Source of the DNA: Ancylobacter aquaticus
GTDB taxonomy: Bacteria > Pseudomonadota > Alphaproteobacteria > Rhizobiales > Xanthobacteraceae
NCBI RefSeq assembly: GCF_004339465.1
Contig: NZ_SMFY01000003.1
Coordinates: 1 to 64,000, forward strand
Direction: 5' to 3'
DNA length: 64,000 bases
In this document: positions 33,850 through 42,177 of the stretch, in pieces
How the letters are laid out: each line of letters opens with the position of its first letter
How positions within the stretch are numbered: the stretch's first letter is position 1
The notes under the pieces: model-generated
What the model was told of the DNA's origin: nothing
The model's input: the letters and a program-made list of their open reading frames with translations, nothing else
Databases searched by the model: none
Translations under genes and position numbers: made by a program

Positions 33850-34209
33850 CTAATGTGAGGGAGGGTTAGACGCGGGAATGTCGGGAAATACTGAAAGATC
33901 ACAGCAAAACAGATTGTCATACTTGTGGAAGCGCAGACTAGTGTCGACTATGCTCTTGCCTTGTTCACCCATTCTCATCCTGCCCCCGAGTGGGCGGTGG
34001 CCGAGTGTGACATGTAAATTAGGGACAATACTGGCGTAGCAGAAAAAATCGAGCACCTCTTCGGTAAAGTTTTTTACTTCTTTGTGAAAAGGCATTCCTG
34101 TCATTTTTTCGATCGAAACTGAGTATCTATCCCTTTGAAAATATGGGCTGTGCACGAATGCGGCCATCGGCATTGGCGCGCCGCGGGAGAGTGATTTGCT
34201 ACTCAACAA
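33850..34209 (-). pseudogene. GMC oxidoreductase C-terminal fragment
   Basis: The C-terminal half of the 119-codon frame matches the end of glucose-methanol-choline oxidoreductases: LGHRPLGGRMRMG, IVDTSLRFHKYDNLFCCDLSVFPDIPASNP. It stops at PPSH where the final LTLAALALRLA segment should follow. Upstream sequence has no FAD-binding domain. The region is AT-richer than its surroundings. It is a double-truncated gene, divergent from the GlxA-like regulator, and may be its former target. Confidence 0.72.
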
Positions 34210-35170
34210 GGATCACGAACCCTTGCGCTTCGGCTTCCTCCTGGCGCCGCGCTTCTCGATGATGAGCCTGAGCTCCGCAATCGAACCAATCCGCGTTGCC
34301 AACCGGCTTCTTGGCCGCAAAGCCTTCGATTGGTGCACATGCAGCACGGACGGCCAGCCCGTGATGGCGTCGAATGATCTGGTTCTTGAGGCCGGGGCGG
34401 TTGACGAGGCGACTGACCGCATAGATGCACTCGTGCTGTGCGGCGGCACGCGCCTCACCGCAGCGCAGGAGCGGCCGATCATTCGCGCCCTGCGCAATGC
34501 GAACCGGCGCAAGCGCGCCATCGGCGCACTGTCAACGGCCACACATCTTGTTGCGCGCGCTGGACTTCTCGCGGGATACCGCTGCACGATCCACTGGGAA
34601 AATCTCCCGGCACTGCGCGAAGAATTTCCAGGCCTGATCGTGACCGAGGCCGTTTACGAGATCGACCGCGACCGGCTGACATCATCGGGTGGCACCACCG
34701 CGATGGACATGATGCTGCACATTATCCTCCTGCGGTATGGCCCGGACATCGCCAACGAGGTTGCCGCGCAGTTCCAGCATGCAAAGATCAGGGCGCACAA
34801 CGAGCCGCAATCAGGCTGGCGGCAGCGTAACCTGACCTACCAGCCTCCGGCGATCCGGCGGGCCACCACCATCATGCGGGAACACATCGAAGATCCCCTG
34901 GCCATCCGCGAGATCGCCGATCGGGCGGGCATCAGTGAACGACAAATGGAACGGCTTTTCACGACGCATCTTTCGTTGCGGCCGATGCATTACTACCTGA
35001 TGCTACGCACCGAGCGCGCCCGCGAACTGCTCAGCTATACCGACAAGCCGTTGGTTGAGATCGCGGTCGCCGCCGGGTTCGGATCGGTCGCGCATTTCTC
35101 CAGATGGTTCCTGCACTTCCACGACCAGTTGCCGTCGCAGTATCGCAAGGCAAGCCGGACAGGTGCGTGA
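34196..35170 (+). CDS. GlxA-like AraC-family regulator with DJ-1/PfpI domain
   Basis: This 324-residue protein has an amidase-like DJ-1/PfpI domain (residues ~10-190: GFLLAPRFSMMSLSSAIEP, VLCGGT, STATHLVARAGLL, HWEN) and a C-terminal double HTH (residues ~215-315: LAIREIADRAGISERQMERLF, LVEIAVAAGFGSVAHFSRWF). TTG start with a GGGAGA site. Relatives control glycine-betaine, carnitine and arginine catabolism. The OsmF-like binding protein nearby fits a quaternary-amine theme, but no target is proven. Confidence 0.9.
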   Translation: MLLNKDHEPLRFGFLLAPRFSMMSLSSAIEPIRVANRLLGRKAFDWCTCSTDGQPVMASNDLVLEAGAVDEATDRIDALVLCGGTRLTAAQERPIIRALRNANRRKRAIGALSTATHLVARAGLLAGYRCTIHWENLPALREEFPGLIVTEAVYEIDRDRLTSSGGTTAMDMMLHIILLRYGPDIANEVAAQFQHAKIRAHNEPQSGWRQRNLTYQPPAIRRATTIMREHIEDPLAIREIADRAGISERQMERLFTTHLSLRPMHYYLMLRTERARELLSYTDKPLVEIAVAAGFGSVAHFSRWFLHFHDQLPSQYRKASRTGA

Positions 35171-35188
35171 GAGGCGGTGCGGCCGCTA

Positions 35189-36544
35189 TTAATTGCGGAT
35201 CGCGTGCAAAAGGTCGCGGACCGTGGTTCCCGGCCGGCCGAACTGGCTGAGGTAACGCAGGCAGTTGTGGCTCCGCTCTTCACCCCATGCCGGCGTCGTA
35301 TACAGCAGGAACTTGCGCTCCAGTTCAGCGACGGACAGCGGTGCATCCGGATCGCCACGCGGCTCGCGCGGCGCTGACAAATGGACTGAGCCGTCCTTCA
35401 GCCTGATCTCGACGCGAGCGAAGCGCCGAGCGGGAAACAACCGCGAATATTCTCCATCCTCGACATAACGGATCCGCTCCGTGAGCCTGCGCACTTGCGG
35501 ATCGCCGAGCGCGTCATCCACGACATGCTGGGGCAGCACATCGCCATGGATGAGCGCAACAGCCGTCGGGAACGACGTGCCGTACTGCGCCTGGTCAGTC
35601 GTCTCCGGGATGCCTTGAAACAGACGTGTGGCCTCATGGAAGGTGTGAACGATCACCTTGTCGACATCGTCAGGCTCAATCGCATGAGCGGCCTTGAGCT
35701 CACGAACACCGTCAATGCCGGCATGCGCCCAGCGGCAGACGGGATAGGGCTTGGTGTATTGCTCCCGGATACGCCAGCGCTCGCCCAGGTCATTCCAAAC
35801 CTCATCGAGATCCTCGTCGACTACAGACACGGCCGGCGCGCCGGTGAAACCTTCCGAGGCGAGATAGGCTGCCGATACGCCAGCCATCGCTCCCCAGCCC
35901 GAACCGTCCTTGACCATCGTCGGATAGTCGACGTCGCGCATTAGCTGGCTGCGCGGACCGTGATACTCCGCAATGCCAAGGGCGTGCTGGAAGCGCGTTT
36001 CGTCTAGTTCCAGCAGATGCCCCGCAAGAGCGGCACAGCAGACGGCATTCCAGGCCCCTGACGAGTGATACTCCGGGGCGCTGCTGTGCAGGGCGATGCC
36101 CGCCCGCGTGCCGATTTCGTAGCCAGCGATCAGCAGGCGCAGGAAAGTGCCTCCTTTGAGATCAGGTCTGGCCGCTTCGGCGACTGCCAGCAACGACGGC
36201 AGTACCGCGCAGCCGACATGTCCCTTGGTGAGCGAGTGTCCATCATGCGCGTCCATGGAGTCGATCACCATTCCGCCCAGCAGCGCAGCGCCCACCGGGT
36301 TGGTAAGCGGGCCCCCGATCATCGGCCGGCAGCTTGGCCCGCCATTGATGCCGACCCCGTGAAAATCACCGACATAGCGGACGAGTATGCCTGCCAGCGG
36401 CGTGGCGGAACCGGCGACGGCGGTCGCGATCAGATCGACAAGGCACCAGCGCGCCTTGTCCATTAGCTCCTTGGACAGATCCGCCGTCTCGATCGTCAAG
36501 AGGAACGTGCGAAGGTCGCCGTCCCGACGCGAAAGCTTGCGCAT
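35189..36544 (-). CDS. MmgE/PrpD-family protein
   Basis: This 451-residue protein belongs to the MmgE/PrpD superfamily: an N-terminal helical domain (CLVDLIATAVAG, SMDAHDGHSLTKGHVGCAVLPSLLAVAEA, GYEIGTRAG) and a C-terminal alpha/beta domain (KPYPVCRWAHAGIDG). PrpD dehydrates 2-methylcitrate, but many members act on other carboxylates. No prpB or prpC is present, so methylcitrate use is unlikely. It follows the OsmF-like gene by 13 bp as a two-gene operon. Confidence 0.88.
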   Translation of the reverse strand: MRKLSRRDGDLRTFLLTIETADLSKELMDKARWCLVDLIATAVAGSATPLAGILVRYVGDFHGVGINGGPSCRPMIGGPLTNPVGAALLGGMVIDSMDAHDGHSLTKGHVGCAVLPSLLAVAEAARPDLKGGTFLRLLIAGYEIGTRAGIALHSSAPEYHSSGAWNAVCCAALAGHLLELDETRFQHALGIAEYHGPRSQLMRDVDYPTMVKDGSGWGAMAGVSAAYLASEGFTGAPAVSVVDEDLDEVWNDLGERWRIREQYTKPYPVCRWAHAGIDGVRELKAAHAIEPDDVDKVIVHTFHEATRLFQGIPETTDQAQYGTSFPTAVALIHGDVLPQHVVDDALGDPQVRRLTERIRYVEDGEYSRLFPARRFARVEIRLKDGSVHLSAPREPRGDPDAPLSVAELERKFLLYTTPAWGEERSHNCLRYLSQFGRPGTTVRDLLHAIRN

Positions 36545-36557
36545 GATGGCTACGTGC

Positions 36558-37439
36558 TCAGTTGACGAGGCCGGAGGACTTCAGGAACCCGTTGGCAACC
36601 TCGGGGATGGTCTTCTTTTCGACGTCAACCTGGGCGTTGAGCTTGGCCATGACCTCCTCGTTGAGCCGGCTGGAAATGTCCTTCAGCAGCGGCTTGAGCT
36701 GAGGGTGTGCTTCCAGCGCCGCTTTGGTGGCTACCGGGGTCATTACCTGCGCAATGTGGTACTGCCGGTCGTCTTCCAGAAGGACGAAGTCGAAGGCTGG
36801 GATGCGGCCGTCGGTCGAGAACACGAGACCAACATCGACCTGTCCGTCGCGCAGCGCCTGATAGACGAGGCCGGAATCCATGCGAACGATGTCCGCGCGC
36901 GGGAAGGAGAAGCCATAGGCTTCCTGCATGGGCATGAGCCCGTCCTTGCGGCCGTAGAATTCCGCGTTGCAGCCGAAAGTGATCTTCTCTCCCCGATTGA
37001 CCGCCGCAGCCAGATCGCTGGTCGTCCGCAATCCCCTTGCCTTGGCTGTTTCACGGCGTACCGCGAGGGCATAGGTGTCATTCACGTCCGAGCTGTCGAG
37101 CCATTCGAGCCCGTTGGGCGCGTCCAGCTCGTTCAACTTGGCAAGCATCTGTGACCGCGGAATTCCGGGCATCTTGTGGTAATTCACGAGAGCAGGACCG
37201 GTATATTCCCAATAGAGGTCGATCTGACCCGAAACCAGGCCTTGACGGACAACGTTGCTTCCGAGTCCTGACGTCAGGGTTGCGCCGATGCCCTTAGACA
37301 CGAGATACTGCTGGGTAATCTCGCCGGCCAATATATTTTCCGTAAATCCTTTGGCGCCAAGCTTGACATCCGCGGCGATCGCAACAAACGGCATAGCCGT
37401 TAGCCACAATCCAACCAAACAGGCAACTATCTTGTTCAT
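36558..37439 (-). CDS. OsmF/OpuCC-like glycine-betaine-type ABC substrate-binding protein
   Basis: This 293-residue periplasmic protein has a Sec signal (residues 1-23, cleaving after AIAA) and the OpuAC-type fold (VKLGAKGFTENILAGEI, GLVSGQIDLYWEYTGPAL, VYQALRDGQVDVGLVFSTDGRI). In OsmF/YehZ it binds betaine-like compounds. The matching permease and ATPase genes are not in the window, so it is an orphan receptor or uses distant partners. It is paired with a PrpD-family gene, an unusual neighbour. A TTGACA box lies upstream at 37480-37475. Confidence 0.88.
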   Translation of the reverse strand: MNKIVACLVGLWLTAMPFVAIAADVKLGAKGFTENILAGEITQQYLVSKGIGATLTSGLGSNVVRQGLVSGQIDLYWEYTGPALVNYHKMPGIPRSQMLAKLNELDAPNGLEWLDSSDVNDTYALAVRRETAKARGLRTTSDLAAAVNRGEKITFGCNAEFYGRKDGLMPMQEAYGFSFPRADIVRMDSGLVYQALRDGQVDVGLVFSTDGRIPAFDFVLLEDDRQYHIAQVMTPVATKAALEAHPQLKPLLKDISSRLNEEVMAKLNAQVDVEKKTIPEVANGFLKSSGLVN

Positions 37440-37982
37440 GGAACCCTCGATCGGAATGGCTTGATTTTATTTTTTGTCAACGGCTGGCCATTTACGTCTA
37501 AGCAAGCCCGACGAATGCACTTGTGCACGCATCGTAGGTCGAGCCGCGCACTGGCGAGCATCAATTATCGACATCAATTTTGTAGAAATCGACATTGCCG
37601 CGTCAGCCAGCCGCGATAGCTCCGCGGTTGGACGCGGGGCTACCAGCGAACCGCGACGGCACGCGCGTAAGCAGCAGCCGAGTTCATCGCACCTGACCGC
37701 CCCAATGCGTCGCTGCCCTACGGACTGGCAGGTCTTGGCTGCTGCTCGGCAGATAGCCGCCGTTCTACTACCGACCCGAGGCTGTGTGAGAACTCTGTGG
37801 CTCGTCGAGCAGGTTGTTGCTGTGGCGCGCGTTTGCTCCGTTCACGCGGTTATCGCCTTGAGGGTTGCAGATGCCTGCCCGTCTGCATCGTCGACGAGAC
37901 GGTCAGGCATCTGAGACCCTTCACATAAACAGAAGATGGCGCGCATGTCGAAAGCGGGCATTTTCCTCCAGATCATAACCAC
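37440..37982. other. Intergenic region with a hairpin, no supported gene
   Basis: About 540 bp between two leftward operons. One long open frame shows no recognisable protein sequence. The right end near the OsmF start is AT-rich, with TTGACA on the reverse strand at 37480-37475 as a possible -35 box. A 16-bp hairpin lies at 37869-37912. Composition shifts suggest inserted or decayed DNA. Confidence 0.5.
37869..37912. repeat. 16-bp inverted repeat downstream of tctA
   Basis: AGATGCCTGCCCGTCT (37869-37884) pairs with AGACGGTCAGGCATCT (37897-37912), 15 of 16 matched, around a 12-base loop. It lies 70 bp after the tctA stop, in the place of a terminator, but lacks a T run on either side. It may stop transcription weakly or be the end of a lost element. 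Confidence 0.6.
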
Positions 37983-39491
37983 TCACGCGCGGGCGGTCTT
38001 CGCTCGGCGCGAGAGAAAGAGGGTTACATAAGGCAGACCGATGACCACCACGCTGGCCAGCAACAATCCGGCCGAGATCGGGTGCTGGTAGAACACCGCC
38101 ACATCGCCGCCCGAGGCGATGAGCGCGCGGCGCATGCCGAGTTCCAGCAGCGGGCCGAGCACCACGCCCATGATCAGCGGCACGGCCGGGTATTTCAGCT
38201 TTTCCATCACGTAGCCGAGCACGCCGAAGCCAGCCATCACCGCGATGGCGGAGAGGTCGAGGTCGATGCCGTAGATGCCGTAGATGACGATGCCGATGAC
38301 GCCTGCGAAGAGCAGGCCGCGCTGCACGAAGATCGCCGCCGCCAGGATCGGCGTCAGCAGGATGGTCATGAACACCAGCACCAGATTGCCGATGTAGAAG
38401 GTGCCGAACAGGTTCCAGACGAAGTCCCCCTGCTCCTGGAACAGGCGCGGACCCGGCTGCAGGCCGACCATCAGTAGGCCGGCAAGCAGCACGGCAGTGG
38501 TCGCCGAGCCCGGCACGCCAAGCGTGAATAGCGTCACCATGGCGCCGTATGAGGCGCTGTTATTGGCCGCCTCCGGCGCGGCGACTCCGTCGAGCGCACC
38601 CTTGCCGAACTTCTCGGGCTCCTTGGACATCTTCTTCGCCGCGCCATAGGCCATCATGGTGGCCGCCGTGGCGCCGGCGCCCGGCAGCACGCCCACGAGG
38701 AAGCCGATCAGCGAGCCGATGCCGAGCGAGCGGCGGGTGGCGATCAAGTCGCGCCATTTCGGCATCATCGAGCGGTAGGAATAGGAGGCCGCGCCCACCG
38801 CGTCGGGGGTGTGCTCCTCCAACGCCAAAAACATCTGGCCAAGGCCGAACATGCCGACCGCGATGAGCGAGAAGTCGAGGCCGTCGAGCAGGAACATGGA
38901 GCCGAAGGTGAAGCGGGGCCCGCCCATGATCTGGTCGAGGCCGATCATGCCGATCCACAGGCCGAGGGCGAGCGAGAGGAAGCTCTTCAGATGATCCTCG
39001 GTGCCCAGCACGGTGACGAGGGATAACGAGAGCACCATCAGAGCCGTCATCTCGGTCGGGCCGAACATCAGCGCGTAGCTGGACACGAGCTGTGCCATCA
39101 GCGTCAGGCCGAGCAGGCCGACGAGGCCGCCGATGAAAGAGGCGTAGGTGGCGAGCCCGAGCGCGCGGCCGGCCTGTCCCTGCTTCGCCAGCGGATAACC
39201 ATCGAGCACCGTCATCACCGAGGGCGCGTCGCCGGGTATGCCGAGCAGGATCGAGGTCACCGCTCCCCCGAACATCGCCCCGTAGTAGACGCCCGCCAGC
39301 ATGGCGAGCGCCACCGTTGGCTCGAAGCCGACCGCGACGGGGAGCATGATCGCCACGCCCGCCGTCGGGCCAAGACCGGGCAGGGCGCCGATCAGCAGGC
39401 CGACGAAGGCGCCGAGCGTGATGGCCAGAAGCATGGCCGGGTCGGTCGCGGCATTGGCGATGCCATGGCCGAGAAGTGCGAGCGTTTCCAT
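37983..39491 (-). CDS. tctA: Tripartite tricarboxylate transporter, large membrane subunit TctA
   Basis: This 502-residue membrane protein has ~12 helices and the TctA signature segments GALPGLGPTAGVAIMLPV near residue 38 and GVLPGAGATAATMMAYG near residue 265, plus SSYALMFGP. It forms the proton- or sodium-driven carboxylate channel with TctB, fed by periplasmic TctC. It follows tctB by 34 bp. The three genes are divergent from the GntR/PdxA-like operon, so the substrate is probably the acid consumed by that operon. Confidence 0.94.
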   Translation of the reverse strand: METLALLGHGIANAATDPAMLLAITLGAFVGLLIGALPGLGPTAGVAIMLPVAVGFEPTVALAMLAGVYYGAMFGGAVTSILLGIPGDAPSVMTVLDGYPLAKQGQAGRALGLATYASFIGGLVGLLGLTLMAQLVSSYALMFGPTEMTALMVLSLSLVTVLGTEDHLKSFLSLALGLWIGMIGLDQIMGGPRFTFGSMFLLDGLDFSLIAVGMFGLGQMFLALEEHTPDAVGAASYSYRSMMPKWRDLIATRRSLGIGSLIGFLVGVLPGAGATAATMMAYGAAKKMSKEPEKFGKGALDGVAAPEAANNSASYGAMVTLFTLGVPGSATTAVLLAGLLMVGLQPGPRLFQEQGDFVWNLFGTFYIGNLVLVFMTILLTPILAAAIFVQRGLLFAGVIGIVIYGIYGIDLDLSAIAVMAGFGVLGYVMEKLKYPAVPLIMGVVLGPLLELGMRRALIASGGDVAVFYQHPISAGLLLASVVVIGLPYVTLFLSRRAKTARA

Positions 39492-39525
39492 GGAACTGTC
39501 TCCGGATGAAGGCGGCGCGCTGCCT

Positions 39526-39999
39526 TCAGAATCCGAGCGGACCGGTGACGAGCGGCGTGCCGATCACCTTGGCGAAGAGGATGTAGCAGAGGACGACCGT
39601 GCCGGCCGAAACCAGCACCAGCCGCAGCAGGAACAAGCGGTCGCGGCGGTGGGATTCCTCGGTGACGTAGCCGACCCCGACCATGACGGCAAAGGCGGCG
39701 AGCCCCATGCCTGTCAGCGGCGCGAGAAAGACGAAAAGCACGATGGCGCCGGTCACGGCGAAGACCGACAGCATGACCACCGGGTCGATCCGTCCTGCGA
39801 GCCGCATGCGCCCGGACAGGTCGCGCACCAGCAGCGCCGCCGCGAGGAGGGTCATCATCAGCCCGGCGATGATCGGGAAGAAGCCTGGGCCGGGAATGCC
39901 GTTCTGATAGAGGCCGTAGTTCCACGCGCTTACCGTGATGAACAGGCCGAGGCCGAGCAGCACAAGGGTGAAGGCGCGGTCGAGCAGGGCTGTTCCCAT
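39526..39999 (-). CDS. tctB: Tripartite tricarboxylate transporter, small membrane subunit TctB
   Basis: This 157-residue protein has four hydrophobic helices and the variable but typical TctB pattern (NGIPGPGFFPIIAGLMM, the conserved PGFFP stretch near residue 38). It partners TctA in the membrane. GGAGGG ribosome site before the ATG. It lies between tctC and tctA in the usual C-B-A order. Confidence 0.9.
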   Translation of the reverse strand: MGTALLDRAFTLVLLGLGLFITVSAWNYGLYQNGIPGPGFFPIIAGLMMTLLAAALLVRDLSGRMRLAGRIDPVVMLSVFAVTGAIVLFVFLAPLTGMGLAAFAVMVGVGYVTEESHRRDRLFLLRLVLVSAGTVVLCYILFAKVIGTPLVTGPLGF

Positions 40000-40063
40000 A
40001 CCATCCCTCCAATGAGCAGGGCGGAGCCGGCACCCGGTGCCGGCCCGCGGTGTCGGGACAGGG

Positions 40064-41056
40064 CTACTTGATCAGCCCGAGGGAGGTCATGAGCGTCTTG
40101 TAGTCGGCGTTGCGCTTGTCCATCTCGGCCTGGAAGTCATTGCCGGCGAGATAGAGCGGCACCGAGTCGAAGCGCTGGAGATAGTTGGTCTTCCAGAGAT
40201 CGCTGTCGAGCGCCTGCTTGATGATGCCCGCCCAGTAAGACACCACCTCGTCCGGCACGTCCTTCGGCATGACGAAGCCGCGCAGCTGCGTGATGGTCAC
40301 GTCATAGCCGCTCTCGCGGATGGTCGGCACGTCCGGCAACGCCGGGATCCGCTCTTTGGTGCTCACCGCAATAGCGCGCACCTTGCCGTCCTTGATCATC
40401 GGCAGCACTTCGCTGGGATTGCCGAACTGCACCTGGATGTGGCCGCCGAGCAGAGCGGTCACCACCTCGCCATCGCCGCCGAAGGGCACGATGTCGGCCT
40501 TGATGCCCATCGCGGTCTCCAGGCTCTTCGCCAGCAGCGCCGGGTCAGAGACAATGCCGGTGGTGCCGGATACGATGCGGCCGGCCTTTTTCACGTCCGC
40601 TAGCGTCTTGAGCGGCGAATCCGCCTTCACCACCATGATGTACGGGTCTTCGGATACGGCCGCGAGCGGCTTGAAGTCCTTGTAGGAAACCGGGCTCTGG
40701 CCGAGCAGCGGCGTGGTGAAGAAGCTCACGCCGATATTGGTCCAGAGATAGGGGTCCTCGGTACGCTTGGCGGCGTAGGTGTAGCCGACGGCGCCGCTGC
40801 CGCCGGTGCGGTTCTCGACCAGGAAGTTGGACTTGGTCAGCTTCAGCTTGGTGATGGTGTCAGCGAGCACGCGGGTGATGATATCGCTGCCGCCGCCGGC
40901 AGAGCTGGTGACCACGATGGTGACGTCGCGCTCCGGCTCGAAGGCCTTGGCGGCGGGGCTCCAACCCACCGCAGCGGCCAAAAGCGCCAGCGAAGCCACC
41001 AGTCCGGCGCGGGCCGGCGAAGAACGTTGAATCCGTGTCGATCGAATTGTCGGCAT
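40064..41056 (-). CDS. tctC: Tripartite tricarboxylate transporter receptor TctC (Bug family)
   Basis: This 330-residue periplasmic binding protein has a Sec signal (residues ~1-38, with AAKA before the cleavage). The mature part has TIVVTSSAGGGSDIITRVLAD, the Bug-fold carboxylate loop, GSGAVGYTYAAK and VQFGNPSEVLPMIKDGKVRAIAVSTKERIPALPDVPTI. It captures the organic acid for TctAB. GGAGG site upstream of the ATG. The three-gene operon leaves from a region shared with the GntR gene. Confidence 0.93.
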   Translation of the reverse strand: MPTIRSTRIQRSSPARAGLVASLALLAAAVGWSPAAKAFEPERDVTIVVTSSAGGGSDIITRVLADTITKLKLTKSNFLVENRTGGSGAVGYTYAAKRTEDPYLWTNIGVSFFTTPLLGQSPVSYKDFKPLAAVSEDPYIMVVKADSPLKTLADVKKAGRIVSGTTGIVSDPALLAKSLETAMGIKADIVPFGGDGEVVTALLGGHIQVQFGNPSEVLPMIKDGKVRAIAVSTKERIPALPDVPTIRESGYDVTITQLRGFVMPKDVPDEVVSYWAGIIKQALDSDLWKTNYLQRFDSVPLYLAGNDFQAEMDKRNADYKTLMTSLGLIK

Positions 41057-41388
41057 TTTGGTCCTCCCATCGCGTAAATCTAGCCAATCGCGCCACGTGC
41101 AAGACGGCGCCGGGGCCTTTGTTGGGATGCGTCAACGCGCTCTCCGAACCCCAACCAATCGCCGGATCAGAGGATTGTCAACACAAAATTTTCCAAACGG
41201 ATCCTTGGAGATTCCTCTCTAGGCCTTGTAATTGCTTGATTTTATGCCGCGTCGGCACCGTCACGGATTCTTCGCTCGGCCAAATTCAGGCGCGGAGCCG
41301 GCCTATGGGCAGGCGGATTGCCGACACTTTGGCATTATTGTTGACACTGATGTCGGCTTGGGCAAGTTTGGGGATCGAGGAGCGACAC
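41057..41388. other. Divergent intergenic region tctC-gntR
   Basis: 332 bp with promoters for both operons. TTGACA boxes occur on the reverse strand at 41180-41175 and the forward strand at 41341-41346. The -10 partners are weak. A 7-bp inverted repeat brackets the second box. I see no gene. Confidence 0.5.
41320..41357. promoter_or_regulatory. Inverted repeat around the gntR -35 box
   Basis: GCCGACA (41320-41326) and TGTCGGC (41351-41357) are perfect 7-bp arms 24 bp apart, flanking TTGACA at 41341. It lies 32 bp before the GntR start. It may be an operator for autoregulation, though the spacing is wide for one dimer. Confidence 0.4.
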
Positions 41389-42105
41389 ATGCCCAATCCC
41401 GAAATGCTCTATGACGCAGAAGCCGCTACCGCCTCGTCGATCGCGGACAAGATCTATCGCGAGCTCGAGAACACGATTATCGACGGCGGGCTGGAGCCGG
41501 GCGACCGCATCAACGAGAAGGCGCTCGCCGACCAGCGCGGCATCAGCCGCGGCCCGGTGCGCGAGGCTTGCCGCCGGCTGGAGGAAGCCGGGCTTGTCGA
41601 GTTCAAGGCCAATCGCGGCTTCTTCGTGCGCGTGCTCGACCTGCAGGACGTGCTGGAGATCTATGACGTGCGCGCCGCGCTGTTCTCCCATGCCGGGCGC
41701 ATCCTGGCGCGGCGGATCAACCGCGAGCAGATCGCCGAGCTGGCAGAAATGCATGTGCGGATGGAGGCAGCGGTCGCGGCTGGCGAGGCGGATCAGTTCT
41801 ATGTGCTGAACCGGCGCTTCCACTCGCGCATCATGGCGTTCACGCGCAACAAGCACCTCGCCAGCATCTACGAGAATCTCGACCGCGAGCTGCACATCTG
41901 GCGCAAGCGGGCGCTCATCCTCGACGGCAATGTCCGCGCTTCATCGACCGAGCACGCGCTGATCCTCGAAGTATTGAGGAACGGCAATCCCTCGCGCATC
42001 GCCGAGGTGCTGCGCGACCACAGCCTCGCGGGGCGCAACCGGCTGCTGCGCACCATGCCGGAGCAGATTGCCCACTTCGAGGGCGTCTGGGACGACGAGG
42101 ACTGA
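41389..42105 (+). CDS. GntR-family regulator (FadR/FCD subfamily)
   Basis: This 238-residue regulator has an N-terminal winged helix (ENTIIDGGLEPGDRINEKALADQRGISRGPVREACRRLEEAGLVEF) and a C-terminal helical FCD ligand domain (LEIYDVRAALFSHAGRIL, RFHSRIMAF, EHALILEVLRNG) with candidate metal-binding His and Asp residues. FCD members usually sense organic acids. GAGGAG ribosome site before the ATG. It heads the PdxA-like operon and is divergent from tctCBA, so it probably controls both. Confidence 0.92.
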   Translation: MPNPEMLYDAEAATASSIADKIYRELENTIIDGGLEPGDRINEKALADQRGISRGPVREACRRLEEAGLVEFKANRGFFVRVLDLQDVLEIYDVRAALFSHAGRILARRINREQIAELAEMHVRMEAAVAAGEADQFYVLNRRFHSRIMAFTRNKHLASIYENLDRELHIWRKRALILDGNVRASSTEHALILEVLRNGNPSRIAEVLRDHSLAGRNRLLRTMPEQIAHFEGVWDDED

Positions 42106-42177
42106 CGCCGCAAGACCGACGCCGCGAGCATCGGCGTCGCGGCCTCGACAGGAAACATCCAAGGAAAGAAGCGGAAC

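Noticed and set aside
37474-37914. 146-codon frame in the gap before tctA
   Set aside because: No ribosome site, no recognisable sequence, and it spans the hairpin at 37869.
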